A DNA stretch of 64,000 nt from contig CANARY010000003.1 of the NCBI GenBank assembly GCA_947364235.1, positions 62,001-126,000 of the forward strand, read 5' to 3'. The translations under genes and the position numbers were made by a program. How positions within the stretch are numbered: position 1 is the first letter of the stretch; each line of letters begins with the position of its first letter. Positions 34,945 to 42,706 of this stretch are shown piece after piece. The notes under the pieces were generated by a model. The model was not told the DNA's origin, did not search any database, and was given only the letters and a program-made list of their open reading frames with translations. The stretch comes from an uncultured Candidatus Melainabacteria bacterium (GTDB lineage Bacteria; Cyanobacteriota; Vampirovibrionia; Gastranaerophilales; Gastranaerophilaceae).

Positions 34945-35017
34945 TGCCGCAACTCGGAATTGAACCAAGGACACAGGGATTTTCAGTCCCTTGCTCTACC
35001 AACTGAGCTATTGCGGC
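34945..35017 (-). tRNA. tRNA-Phe (anticodon GAA)
   Basis: The minus strand folds as a canonical 73-nt cloverleaf. The acceptor GCCGCAA pairs with TTGCGGC, the D arm is GCTC/GAGC, the anticodon stem AGGGA/TCCCT has loop CTGAAAA, and the T arm CTTGG/CCGAG has loop TTCAATT. The discriminator is A. CCA is not encoded, so it is added after transcription. Confidence 0.97.
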
Positions 35018-35085
35018 ATACCTTTTATTAACTTTTAAGTATATAACTATTGTACTTGCTAAAAATTATTAATCAAGTCTATTTT

Positions 35086-35631
35086 TTAATTTCCTTGAGG
35101 AGCCAGCCAAGCTGTAACATTTCGGCCTTCTACCATAGGTTTCTTTTCCACTGTTACCGGGTCATTTGCTAAATCAGCAATAAACCTGTTGGCAAGTTCT
35201 ATTGCCAGAGAAGAATGCTGCATTTCGCGGCCTCTAAGCATAACAACAATTTTTACCTTGTTGCCTTGAGAAATAAATTTTCTAATATTTTTAAGTCTGA
35301 CTTCGTAATCGTGAGTATCAATTTTATAACGCACTTTTACTTCTTTTATATCAATTACGTGCTGTTTTTTCTTAGCTTCTTTTGCTTTCTTTTCCAGCTC
35401 ATATTTATATTTTCCGTAATTTAAAATCTTTGCAACCGGAGGAGCTTGATTTGGGCTTATTACAACTAAATCTAAATCAGCTTCTTCTGCCATTCTCATT
35501 GCTTGTGATGTTGGTACGATACCGTGGTTATTACCATTTTCGTCAATTAATCTTACTTCTTTTGCTCTAATTCGTTCATTTATTAGAGGCTTGTCCTTGC
35601 CTTTGTTCTGGCTTCTGTCTTCGTTAGCTAT
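35086..35631 (-). CDS. infC: Translation initiation factor IF-3, non-AUG start
   Basis: Binds the 30S subunit and proofreads start codons. The C-domain has K-I-L-N-Y-G-K-Y-K-Y-E, V-K-V-R-Y-K-I-D-T-H-D-Y and K-I-V-V-M-L-R-G-R-E. The N-domain (I-N-E-R-I-R-A-K-E-V-R-L-I-D-E-N-G) lies upstream of the first ATG (35499), so the ATG cannot be the true start. An AAAAAGGAG site is followed by ATC (35634) and ATA (35631) and no ATG, GTG or TTG. I use ATA, with 7-nt spacing. Rare start codons let IF-3 repress its own translation in E. coli. 181 residues, the expected length. Confidence 0.9.
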   Translation of the reverse strand: MANEDRSQNKGKDKPLINERIRAKEVRLIDENGNNHGIVPTSQAMRMAEEADLDLVVISPNQAPPVAKILNYGKYKYELEKKAKEAKKKQHVIDIKEVKVRYKIDTHDYEVRLKNIRKFISQGNKVKIVVMLRGREMQHSSLAIELANRFIADLANDPVTVEKKPMVEGRNVTAWLAPQGN

Positions 35632-35698
35632 GATTGTTCTCCTTTTTGTTATTATATTATTTATAATATCATGCTTATACCAATTTTCAAGTATCCCG

Positions 35699-36751
35699 CT
35701 AGTTTTGGGAGTTTTGAAGATAACCTGGGGTTAGAGCCAGCCATTTGTATGCTTCGTTTACAGCAGGCGGAATATCTGTTACAAAAGTGCCGCCGTACCT
35801 GCCTCTTGAGTATGTGATGTATCCTTCGTCTGCTAAATTATCCAAAGCTTTTTTTACGGTTTTTGCACTTACTTCATACATTTTTGAAAATTCTAAGATA
35901 GAAGGCAGTTTAGCCCCAACTTCGCACTTCTCTGATATAAAATGTCTTAACTTCATTTCTATTTTTTCATAATGATAAAGAGTTTCTGCTTCTTTTCCAT
36001 CTGCAAACACTGTTCCGTACTGACCTCGGCGGGTTTGAATTATGCCTTCTTTAGCTAGAAGTTTGAGTGAATCATGTATTGTTTTGACGCTTACATTAAA
36101 TATTTCTGCAAGCTCAAAATTTGCAGGCAGCTTGCTGCCTGAGTTTATGTTTGTTGATATATAATGTCTTATACTCTCAGCTGTTTTTTCAACAAGAGTT
36201 TGCGCTTTGATGCTGCTCAATTTGAAATCTGTTTTATTAATAATAAATCCATTATTTTCTTTCTTTAAAACATTTTCAGAAATTAAGCTGCCAATTGCAA
36301 TTCGGATAGTAGTGTTTGACATTCCTGTTATTTCGCTCAATTTTCTGGTAGAAATTAAATAATCTCCGGCTTTGAAATTATTTTTCCGAATGTACTTTTT
36401 GATTTCTTCTGCTGCAAGTTCGCGTTTTGAAGTCAACTTTTCAGAAGCTTGTTCTTCGGGATTTTTTATGTAAGTACCAATTTTCTGTCTGGATTCAACG
36501 TAACCGCAGTCTTCAACAAATCTAAAAACGTTTTGTATTGTTCCTTTGCTGACTCCGATATGAAACGCAAGGTCTCCTTTTGCTGGAAGAAGGTCAAAAG
36601 GTTTTATTTTTCCAGAACGCAATGATTTTTCTATCCATTGAATAAGCCAGTCAGAAAGCTTATTAACTTTGTTTTCTCCTGATGCGAAGCTATGTATATG
36701 AGGTGACATCTCAGCAACGTTTATTTGCCTGGGATGAGAAATTTGTGACAT
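35699..36751 (-). CDS. Regulator with four tandem GntR-type winged-helix domains
   Basis: 350 residues made almost wholly of four GntR-like DNA-binding units, at about 31-97, 108-172, 186-251 and 260-326. Each has a basic amphipathic helix, the G-x-x-L-P/L-I-S turn, a helix-turn-helix (for example V-S-V-K-T-I-H-D-S-L-K and V-S-A-K-T-V-K-K-A-L-D), and a G-Y/G-I wing with R-G-x-Y-G. Repeats 3 and 4 are the most alike. No effector-binding domain (FadR, UTRA or MocR type) is present. Ordinary GntR proteins have one such unit. AAAGGA lies upstream of ATG 36751. Its targets are unknown. Confidence 0.85.
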   Translation of the reverse strand: MSQISHPRQINVAEMSPHIHSFASGENKVNKLSDWLIQWIEKSLRSGKIKPFDLLPAKGDLAFHIGVSKGTIQNVFRFVEDCGYVESRQKIGTYIKNPEEQASEKLTSKRELAAEEIKKYIRKNNFKAGDYLISTRKLSEITGMSNTTIRIAIGSLISENVLKKENNGFIINKTDFKLSSIKAQTLVEKTAESIRHYISTNINSGSKLPANFELAEIFNVSVKTIHDSLKLLAKEGIIQTRRGQYGTVFADGKEAETLYHYEKIEMKLRHFISEKCEVGAKLPSILEFSKMYEVSAKTVKKALDNLADEGYITYSRGRYGGTFVTDIPPAVNEAYKWLALTPGYLQNSQN

Positions 36752-36798
36752 ACAGCATTCCTTTATTGGATTAATGTAGTTAATATAGCATAATGAAG

Positions 36799-36830
36799 AA
36801 GGGCGCGCAATATAAATATTGCGCGCCCTT
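36799..36830. terminator. Intrinsic terminator downstream of hup
   Basis: 15-bp perfect stem with a 2-nt loop and a GGGCGCGC core. On the minus strand it follows the HU gene (stop at 36854) and precedes the GntR-type gene, which thus has its own promoter. Confidence 0.85.
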
Positions 36831-36853
36831 TACAAATTTTATAAAGCAGTTAA

Positions 36854-37132
36854 TTATTTACCGTTAACAACTTCTTTAAATTTCTTACCAGCTGAGAAAA
36901 CAGGAACTGTTTTAGCAGGAATTTTAATTTCTTTACCAGTTTGAGGGTTTCTGCCATTTCTTGCAGCTCTCTTACGTGGTTCGAATGTACCAAAACCAAC
37001 TAAAGTAACTTTTTTACCTTTAGAAACAGTCTTTTGAACAGTTTCAATTAAAGCTGATAATACTTCATTAGCTTCTTTTTGAGTAACTTTTGATTTTTTA
37101 GAAATTTCTGCAACTAATTCTTCTTTGTTCAT
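36854..37132 (-). CDS. hup: DNA-binding protein HU
   Basis: 92-residue nucleoid protein, normal size. M-N-K-E-E-L-V-A-E-I starts the helical dimer body. The DNA-clasping arms carry G-F-G-T-F-E-P-R-K-R-A-A-R-N-G-R-N-P-Q and the intercalating proline block I-P-A-K-T-V-P-V-F. AAAGGAG precedes the ATG. A strong promoter (37165-37192) and terminator make it a single-gene unit, as expected for an abundant protein. Confidence 0.97.
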   Translation of the reverse strand: MNKEELVAEISKKSKVTQKEANEVLSALIETVQKTVSKGKKVTLVGFGTFEPRKRAARNGRNPQTGKEIKIPAKTVPVFSAGKKFKEVVNGK

Positions 37133-37164
37133 TATAAAACTCCTTTCTTCTATTTACAAATTCT

Positions 37165-37192
37165 ATTATACAAACTACATAAAAGAATGCAA
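37165..37192 (-). promoter_or_regulatory. Promoter of the HU gene
   Basis: Minus strand: TTGCAT (37187-37192), 16-bp spacer, TATAAT (37165-37170). The start codon is 33 nt downstream of the -10 box. Confidence 0.7.
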
Positions 37193-37315
37193 GCACTTTT
37201 TTTCTTGAAATACTTATTTTTTCTGGCTTGCAGGCGGATAACATAAAATGTTGAAAAACGCAAGATGTTTGTATATGAACGCTAAAACGCTTGCAAATAG
37301 TCTCTTTTAGGGTAT

Positions 37316-37690
37316 TTATTCTTGAACGTTAAGTATGCTTCCGCTTGTATCTGCGTCAAACTCATACGCTTGCTGTATTTTTTGGGACTGCTGGCTTTTT
37401 TTTAGCTCTGCTTGAATCTTATCTTTTCCGGCTTCAAGTTTCTTTATATTGTTTATTTCCAAATATCTTATTTCATCAAGAAGCTTATCAAGTTCTTCTT
37501 GCTGCACAGGAGTTAGTTCAAGGTATTTACGCATGCATTTACAGCTCAAAAACAAGCTTTCCCGCGTTTTAAGCATAGTAATTGCGGTATCGAAATCTTC
37601 GTTATCAATCATTCTGGAAATTTCTTCAGAGCCGTTGCGAAGCTGTGTATACTGCATTATAAGCTGCTCAAACTGTTTTTCATCCTGCAT
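37316..37690 (-). CDS. Small helical protein, probable FliT-like flagellar chaperone
   Basis: 124 residues, all predicted helix with little else. It follows fliS with an 11-nt overlap, which is the usual place of fliT, the chaperone of the cap protein FliD. Q-Y-T-Q-L-R-N-G-S-E-E-I and the central E-L-T-P-V-Q-Q-E-E-L-D-K-L-L fit FlgN/FliT-type antiparallel helices, but sequence conservation in that family is low. The assignment rests mainly on position. Confidence 0.5.
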   Translation of the reverse strand: MQDEKQFEQLIMQYTQLRNGSEEISRMIDNEDFDTAITMLKTRESLFLSCKCMRKYLELTPVQQEELDKLLDEIRYLEINNIKKLEAGKDKIQAELKKSQQSQKIQQAYEFDADTSGSILNVQE

Positions 37691-38159
37691 TATTGTTGTC
37701 CTCTCTTAAAGCCGGATGTTCAATATTTTCCTGCGGCATTTCTTTCATTGCTTCTTCTACTGTTATTGTTCCGTTTTGAATCTCGATTGCTTTCTGAAAA
37801 CCCCAGCGGATGTTGGTTATGTCAACGATTACTTCATCAATTTTATCGCTGCTTCTTTGCACGTTAGCTTTTATTAAATTCATTGCCATTTTGTTATACA
37901 GCCTGAAAAGTTTTTTGGCAACATCGTTTCCGTTTTCTAAATCAATTGTGCGCATAAGTTCTCTAATAATTTTTCTTGCGCCTTCAATATTTTCTGAGCG
38001 TTCTTTTAAATTGTTTTCAGCAATTGCTGTTTTAGCTTTCTGCAGGAACTGTAAAGCACCGTCAAAAAGCAGTATCATAAGTTTTTCCGGCGTTGCGGTG
38101 GTGATATTGCTTGTCTGATATTGTTTTATGTACTTGCTGTAAGGATTTGCTGGCGGCAT
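37680..38159 (-). CDS. fliS: Flagellin export chaperone FliS
   Basis: 159 residues. The family opening N-P-Y-S-K-Y-I-K-Q-Y-Q is followed by T-A-T-P-E-K-L-M-I-L-L-F-D-G-A-L (helix 1). The helical bundle continues with I-I-R-E-L-M-R-T-I-D and L-Y-N-K-M-A-M-N-L-I-K-A-N. It keeps flagellin unpolymerised before export. Neighbours upstream (FlaG-like) and downstream (FliT-like) support a flagellar operon. Flagellin and FliD are not in this window. Confidence 0.88.
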   Translation of the reverse strand: MPPANPYSKYIKQYQTSNITTATPEKLMILLFDGALQFLQKAKTAIAENNLKERSENIEGARKIIRELMRTIDLENGNDVAKKLFRLYNKMAMNLIKANVQRSSDKIDEVIVDITNIRWGFQKAIEIQNGTITVEEAMKEMPQENIEHPALREDNNNAG

Positions 38160-38597
38160 TTACACCTTCTTATTCACGAATATTCCGGAAGCCATGTTCA
38201 GCTTTTGTATAAGCTCACCCAGCTCGTTGCCGGAAATTGTTTCGATTAATTTATTTGTTGCACTGTCATATAATTCTATTATATCATCTTTTACATTTAA
38301 TTTAACATAAAAATCTTTATTAAGGTTTTCTATGTCTTCTATATCAGCTTCTTCTGGAAGTTCTTCTGTTTCGTTATTGATGAGTCCGTCTTCAAATTCG
38401 TTATCTTGTTTGTTTTTTTTTGAGCTTTCTTCTTCGTCTTTAGCCCGGACTCGCTGGTTTGTACTGAGGCTTTGAACTTGTTTTGAATTGTTGGTTGTGT
38501 CAGCTTGTATTGCCTGCTCAGTTTTATTTGCAAACTCTGCAGAAGTTTTTTCTTTTACAATTCCAGTGTTGGAAATTGACAGCCCGTCCATGCCCAT
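38160..38597 (-). CDS. FlaG-like flagellar protein
   Basis: 145 residues: a disordered, charged N-terminal 85 residues (rich in Ser, Thr, Glu, Lys) and a C-terminal FlaG-type domain (about 92-145). The latter has Y-V-K-L-N-V-K-D-D-I-I-E-L-Y-D, T-N-K-L-I-E-T-I-S-G-N-E-L and a closing S-G-I-F-V-N-K. FlaG is linked to filament length and sits beside fliD/fliS in many bacteria. Directly followed by fliS with no gap. The family call is moderate because the usual I-R-Q-I-P block is changed to I-E-T-I-S. Confidence 0.65.
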   Translation of the reverse strand: MGMDGLSISNTGIVKEKTSAEFANKTEQAIQADTTNNSKQVQSLSTNQRVRAKDEEESSKKNKQDNEFEDGLINNETEELPEEADIEDIENLNKDFYVKLNVKDDIIELYDSATNKLIETISGNELGELIQKLNMASGIFVNKKV

Positions 38598-38684
38598 GTA
38601 TGAAGCTTCCTTTACATCTTCTATCTTATAACATATTATGATATAATGCGTTTATGTTCATCATATAAAAGAAGGGTATATTTC

Positions 38685-39452
38685 ATGAGCAAAAGTTTAT
38701 TTATAGATTTTATGGAAAAAATGCTTACTTTTCCTCTATGGGTAAAGCAGACAATATTTTTGAATTTATCAGATGATTTAACAAACTATCTTAGTAACGA
38801 ATTCCTTGATGTTCAAGAAGGTGAGCTGTTTCATATTTATCGCCCGATGCTTTCTGATTTAGGTCAAAGTGAGCTTGCTACTAAAGAGTCTAAATATGAT
38901 GATATGATATATTCATTTATGAATAACTGCTCAAACGGCATGTCTCTGGTTGAAATTGCTATTGAAAATAACTTCACGATGGAAGAAGTTGCTAAAGCGT
39001 TTACTTTTTGCAAGACATCAGGTTTCTTTTCAACTAAAGTTCCTAACACAATCAGCGCTACGGCCGGATTTCTTGCCGGGAAGTACAGAACCGGTGAATA
39101 TTTTATTCGTGCAGGCAAAATGACTATTGAACAGCTGGACGATGTTTTGAATAAGCAGCAAGAGATGAACGAAGCCGGCAAGCACGTTTTCATTGCGGAA
39201 CTTATGGTTCAAATGGGTTTTGTAGATGATAAAGACGTTAAAAGTATTATTTTTATGAAGGAAGAAGCAGGCAAAAGATTTTCTCTTAATCCTGATGACA
39301 TGCCTACTTTAGCGCTTGAGCAAGAAAAATACGATATAAGAGTTGAGAATACAAGATTGAAGGAAGAAAACGAAATCTTAAGACAGAAAATGGATGCAAT
39401 TCTCACTTACATTAAAGAACACAAAATTCCGGAAGCAGAGACTGCTGAATAG
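38685..39452 (+). CDS. Unknown protein with pilus-ATPase N-domain-like (MshEN/GspE-N) region and C-terminal coiled coil
   Basis: 255 residues. The middle (about 120-195: G-K-Y-R-T-G-E-Y-F-I-R-A-G, then I-E-Q-L-D-D-V-L-N-K-Q-Q and A-E-L-M-V-Q-M-G-F-V-D-D) resembles the N-terminal domain of type II/IV secretion ATPases, which in MshE binds cyclic di-GMP. Leucine/glutamate heptads (about 215-245) follow. There is no ATPase domain. A PilB-type ATPase with the same kind of N-domain is encoded at 62912. Start ATG 38685 with GAAGGG upstream, not 38646. It could be a pilus or motility regulator; unproven. Confidence 0.65.
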   Translation: MSKSLFIDFMEKMLTFPLWVKQTIFLNLSDDLTNYLSNEFLDVQEGELFHIYRPMLSDLGQSELATKESKYDDMIYSFMNNCSNGMSLVEIAIENNFTMEEVAKAFTFCKTSGFFSTKVPNTISATAGFLAGKYRTGEYFIRAGKMTIEQLDDVLNKQQEMNEAGKHVFIAELMVQMGFVDDKDVKSIIFMKEEAGKRFSLNPDDMPTLALEQEKYDIRVENTRLKEENEILRQKMDAILTYIKEHKIPEAETAE

Positions 39453-39455
39453 TTT

Positions 39456-40343
39456 ATGCGTATTGAATATATCCGTGATGGACTTGTTGAAGAATTTCAT
39501 GAAGGTACTGTTGAGTACTTTTCTAACGGACAAAAGATGACGCAGCTTTATTTCCTCCGTTCCTGTGCAAAACCTTTGCAGGCTTCTCTGCTTATTGATT
39601 ACGGGGCAGATTTAACGGAAGAAGAACTTGCTTTATGCTGCGGTTCACATGCAGGCGAGCAATGTCATATCGAGCTTGCACGCAGGATGCTGGATAAGTT
39701 CGGCATTGATGAAACGCTCTTGAAATGCGGTGTTCACGCTCCGCTTGCAAGAAGCATGCAGGATAAAATGCTACTTGCAAATGAAAAACCTTCGGAGATA
39801 CATAATAATTGTTCGGGTAAACATATTGGATTTTTGATTTGCTGTAAGCTTAAAGGCTGGGATATGGAAACATATTTTAAGCCTGAACATCCGCTGCAGC
39901 AGGCTGTGAGAGAAAAAATTAATAGTTTATGCTGTGTGGAAAATGTTTATCCTTCCACAACAGATGGCTGCGGCGTACCGATTTTGAGCATGCCTTTGTA
40001 CAATATGCTTATTGGATACATAAACCTTTTAAAATATTCTCAAATCATCAATGCTGTCAAAAATAATCCTTATATTTTCGGCGGTGAAAATCGTCTGGAT
40101 ACTGAGATTATTCAAAAAACTGACAGTTTGATTGCAAAAGTCGGTGCCGGCGGGCTTTGTACAGTTGTGAATGTTGAAAAAAAAGATGCGTTTGCTGTGA
40201 AAATTAATGACTGCTCGATGGAAGCTCGCAGGTTTGCAGTTTTTGAGATAATAAATCGTCTTGGATGGGGAAATATTGAATTTGATAACAAAATTAAAAC
40301 TATTCAAGGCAAAGTTGTGGGAGAAGTTGTTGTTAAGTATTAA
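39456..40343 (+). CDS. L-asparaginase (Rhizobium etli type II family)
   Basis: 295 residues of the AnsA-like family distinct from the E. coli enzymes. R-S-C-A-K-P-L-Q-A (nucleophile Ser and Lys), C-C-G-S-H-A-G-E, N-N-C-S-G-K-H-I-G-F and S-T-T-D-G-C-G-V-P match the family active site. Hydrolyses asparagine to aspartate and ammonia in the cytosol. It starts 3 nt after the preceding gene and is presumably co-transcribed. Confidence 0.88.
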   Translation: MRIEYIRDGLVEEFHEGTVEYFSNGQKMTQLYFLRSCAKPLQASLLIDYGADLTEEELALCCGSHAGEQCHIELARRMLDKFGIDETLLKCGVHAPLARSMQDKMLLANEKPSEIHNNCSGKHIGFLICCKLKGWDMETYFKPEHPLQQAVREKINSLCCVENVYPSTTDGCGVPILSMPLYNMLIGYINLLKYSQIINAVKNNPYIFGGENRLDTEIIQKTDSLIAKVGAGGLCTVVNVEKKDAFAVKINDCSMEARRFAVFEIINRLGWGNIEFDNKIKTIQGKVVGEVVVKY

Positions 40344-40349
40344 TTAGTA

Positions 40350-40559
40350 TTATTTTATTTCTTTAAATTCAATTTCGTATCCGAGAATTTTTGCTATATT
40401 TTGACATTCTGTAAACGAAATAGTGTCTCTATTCAGTTTTCCATACAATTTTGCAGCGCTATATGGCTCATCCATTTGGTTACTCATTAATTCTGCTAAT
40501 TTTTTCATTGATATATGCTTCATTGTAAGCATTAATTTTAATTGTGTTTTTATATCCAT
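40350..40559 (-). CDS. Small helix-turn-helix protein
   Basis: 69 residues with an Xre/lambda-repressor-like fold: K-T-Q-L-K-L-M-L, then the helix pair M-K-K-L-A-E-L-M-S-N ... S-A-A-K-L-Y-G-K-L-N, and a final I-A-K-I-L-G-Y-E-I-E-F. TATAAT on the minus strand ends 6 nt before the ATG, with no ribosome site, so it may be leaderless. It faces away from the 40668 gene across a 108-bp region and may autoregulate. No toxin partner is adjacent on its own strand. Confidence 0.7.
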   Translation of the reverse strand: MDIKTQLKLMLTMKHISMKKLAELMSNQMDEPYSAAKLYGKLNRDTISFTECQNIAKILGYEIEFKEIK

Positions 40560-40667
40560 AACAAAATTATAGTTGTATTAGACAAATCTTGCTGATAATG
40601 TATAATTATTATCATATGCGAGAGTTATTTATCTAATATGATATTTGTGTAAACATAGGAGGAAGGT
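40560..40667. promoter_or_regulatory. Divergent promoter region with dyad
   Basis: 108 bp. It holds TATAAT (minus, 40566-40571) for the HTH gene and an imperfect dyad GATAAT ... ATTATC around 40594-40613. For the plus gene there are AT-rich -10-like sequences and a strong AGGAGG before 40668. The dyad is a plausible operator for the HTH protein. Confidence 0.4.
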
Positions 40668-40901
40668 ATGTGCAATATATTGCTTAGAATTGATGAGGTA
40701 GAAAATATTATGTTGCAAAATAAATCTTTGATTGAATTAATGCATGGATATTGTATAAACACCTCATCTTGTATTGATGAAATGGATAATTTTATTCCAA
40801 TTTTTGATATTATGCTTAATAATCAAAAAAAGCTTATAAATTTTTTTGATGAAATTAACAATAAAATCTTGAAAACATCTTACCCTGATATTTTTAAATA
40901 A
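40668..40901 (+). CDS. Unknown small helical protein
   Basis: 77 residues, no membrane segment, with three cysteines (residues 2, 30, 36). It has a very strong ribosome site (AGGAGGAAGG). The sequence reads as two or three amphipathic helices (I-D-E-V-E-N-I-M-L-Q, I-P-I-F-D-I-M-L-N-N-Q-K-K-L-I-N-F-F). It diverges from a small HTH protein gene. No family recognised; size and setting are compatible with a regulator target or small toxin. Confidence 0.6.
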   Translation: MCNILLRIDEVENIMLQNKSLIELMHGYCINTSSCIDEMDNFIPIFDIMLNNQKKLINFFDEINNKILKTSYPDIFK

Positions 40902-40935
40902 GATATCTTTTTAAGTTTTGCGGTTGCTCATTTGT

Positions 40936-41886
40936 TTATTGGAGAATGTTTCCGATTTTAACTTCACGTTTGATATAATTTTTTGTAAATGGTCTGTTGT
41001 ATTTTTTGTATAAATTAACATGCATTTTTAAAACCTTGTTGTCTCCGCAAAGAACGCTTATTGTCTTATTTTTTATTGAAAAATCAACGACTGTTCCACA
41101 CTGAGAATATTCTGTTTTATTTTCTTCGATTTCAGCTTGTGAGACAGCTAAGCAGAAATTATTATGGTAAAAATACGCTTCACTCCAGGGGGAAATAGCT
41201 CTTATTAACGCTTCATTTTCTTCTGCTGTTTTTGTAAAATCCAGTTCCAAATCACACGGGTGTGAATAGCAGCTTGTCCTGTCTTCTCTCTGAGTTAAAG
41301 GAATGATAATATCTTCTGATAAACTTTTTAAGAGTTCGCATACGACGCCTCTTGCTGCAAGGACGGTGCGCGATTTTAGCGATTTTCCTGTATCAGACGG
41401 GTAAATTTTGATTTCTTCCTGCGCTAAAATCGCGCCTGTATCCAAACCTTTATCAATTAAATGAAATGTTATTCCGCTCATTTGCTCCTGATTTCTAATC
41501 ACCCAGAAATACGGGTTGGGACCTCTGTATTTCGGCAGCAGCGATGGATGGGCGTTGATTGATGCAATACGCGGTAAGTCGTATATTTCTTTGCTGATTT
41601 TTTCTCCCCAAGAGCCGACAAGGATTATGTCCGGGTTGAGCTTTAACAGTGTTTGTTTAAATTCTTTTGTATTTACTCCTTTTGCATTGATTTCGTGCAA
41701 ATTGTAGCTTTTGATGTAGTTATATTCAACGGAAGGATTTAATATATCTCTGATTTTACGCCAAATTGACGGATATTTAATCATATCTTTTCGCAGAACT
41801 CCAACGATTTCGCATCCGGAATCAAGCGTACCAGCTATTAAGTTTGTGAACATTTCACCGTAACCTATTATTACAACTCTGAGCAT
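40936..41886 (-). CDS. Formyltransferase-family protein (Fmt/ArnA-like)
   Basis: 316 residues. The N-terminal Rossmann-type domain has V-V-I-I-G-Y-G-E-M-F. The folate site reads S-I-N-A-H-P-S-L-L-P-K-Y-R-G-P-N-P, with the catalytic Asn-His pair, and F-H-L-I-D-K-G-L-D-T-G-A-I-L supplies the Asp. The C-terminal domain resembles that of methionyl-tRNA formyltransferase. The start and K-Y-P-S-I-W-R-K insert differ from housekeeping Fmt, so it may formylate a sugar nucleotide or another amine. It overlaps the ribF end by 16 nt. Confidence 0.75.
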   Translation of the reverse strand: MLRVVIIGYGEMFTNLIAGTLDSGCEIVGVLRKDMIKYPSIWRKIRDILNPSVEYNYIKSYNLHEINAKGVNTKEFKQTLLKLNPDIILVGSWGEKISKEIYDLPRIASINAHPSLLPKYRGPNPYFWVIRNQEQMSGITFHLIDKGLDTGAILAQEEIKIYPSDTGKSLKSRTVLAARGVVCELLKSLSEDIIIPLTQREDRTSCYSHPCDLELDFTKTAEENEALIRAISPWSEAYFYHNNFCLAVSQAEIEENKTEYSQCGTVVDFSIKNKTISVLCGDNKVLKMHVNLYKKYNRPFTKNYIKREVKIGNILQ

Positions 41887-42704
41887 GCTTCTACATCTTT
41901 CTTAATTTGTTCTTTCAAATCATCCAGGCTTTCAAACTTTTTTTCGTCACGGAGTTTTTTTAAGATTTCGATTTCTATATTCTGTCCGTATAAATCACCT
42001 TCAAAACCAAGAATGTGAATTTCTGCAGCAGGCTCAGAAACATTGTTAACAGTCGGTTTAACTCCCCAGTTAATAACTGCTTGATGGCAGCCGGCTTTGC
42101 CTCCGTATACACCGAAAGGGAGTTTAACAATGTGTTCTGGATATTTTATGTTTGCAGTTGGAAATCCTATTGAACGTCCGAGCTGTGCACCATGAATAAC
42201 TTTCCCTTCAAGCGAAAACGGTGAACCTAACATAGCGTTTGCTTTTTCTATTTCTCCGGATTTAAGTAATGATTTTATCCGGCTTGAGCTTATTGGCTCG
42301 CCTTCGAACGTATGAGGCGGGGTGCAAAAATATTTGTAATCGTATTTTTCCTGACAAGCTTCAAGAAGTTTTGTGTCTCCGCTTTTATTTCTGCCAAAAG
42401 TGTGGTTAAATCCGGTCGATATTGAAACCGGATGATATTCGTTGATTAAAAATTCAAGATATTCTTCTGCCGGCATGGCGGCAATTTTACTGAAATCAAG
42501 CTCTATTACTTCAACATTGTGCATGCGTGAAATAGATTTTTGCCTTGGATAAATGTATTCATAATTGCCTGAAAAATATTCTGCAGGTGAGTTTTTAAAA
42601 GTGATTAAGACAGCTTTTTCTGCATATTCAATAGCAGAGTTAATTACAGCCTGATGTCCGATGTGTACGCCGTCAAAGAAACCTAAAATTAAACCTGTTT
42701 TCAT
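41871..42704 (-). CDS. ribF: Bifunctional riboflavin kinase/FAD synthetase
   Basis: 277 residues, two domains. The N-terminal FAD synthetase has G-F-F-D-G-V-H-I-G-H, G-F-N-H-T-F-G and I-S-S-S-R-I-K. The C-terminal riboflavin kinase has G-R-S-I-G-F-P-T-A-N-I and A-E-I-H-I-L-G-F. It makes FMN and FAD from riboflavin. I start at ATG 42704, where the family N-terminus begins; the in-frame ATG at 42764 lies inside the upstream gene. Only 2 nt separate it from that gene, so translation is probably coupled. Confidence 0.93.
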   Translation of the reverse strand: MKTGLILGFFDGVHIGHQAVINSAIEYAEKAVLITFKNSPAEYFSGNYEYIYPRQKSISRMHNVEVIELDFSKIAAMPAEEYLEFLINEYHPVSISTGFNHTFGRNKSGDTKLLEACQEKYDYKYFCTPPHTFEGEPISSSRIKSLLKSGEIEKANAMLGSPFSLEGKVIHGAQLGRSIGFPTANIKYPEHIVKLPFGVYGGKAGCHQAVINWGVKPTVNNVSEPAAEIHILGFEGDLYGQNIEIEILKKLRDEKKFESLDDLKEQIKKDVEACSEL

Positions 42705-42706
42705 AT

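Noticed and set aside
38642..38667. Tiny leaderless frame M-F-I-I just after an extended -10 box before the 38685 gene
   Set aside because: Spacing is right for a leaderless start, but four codons are too short to separate from chance.
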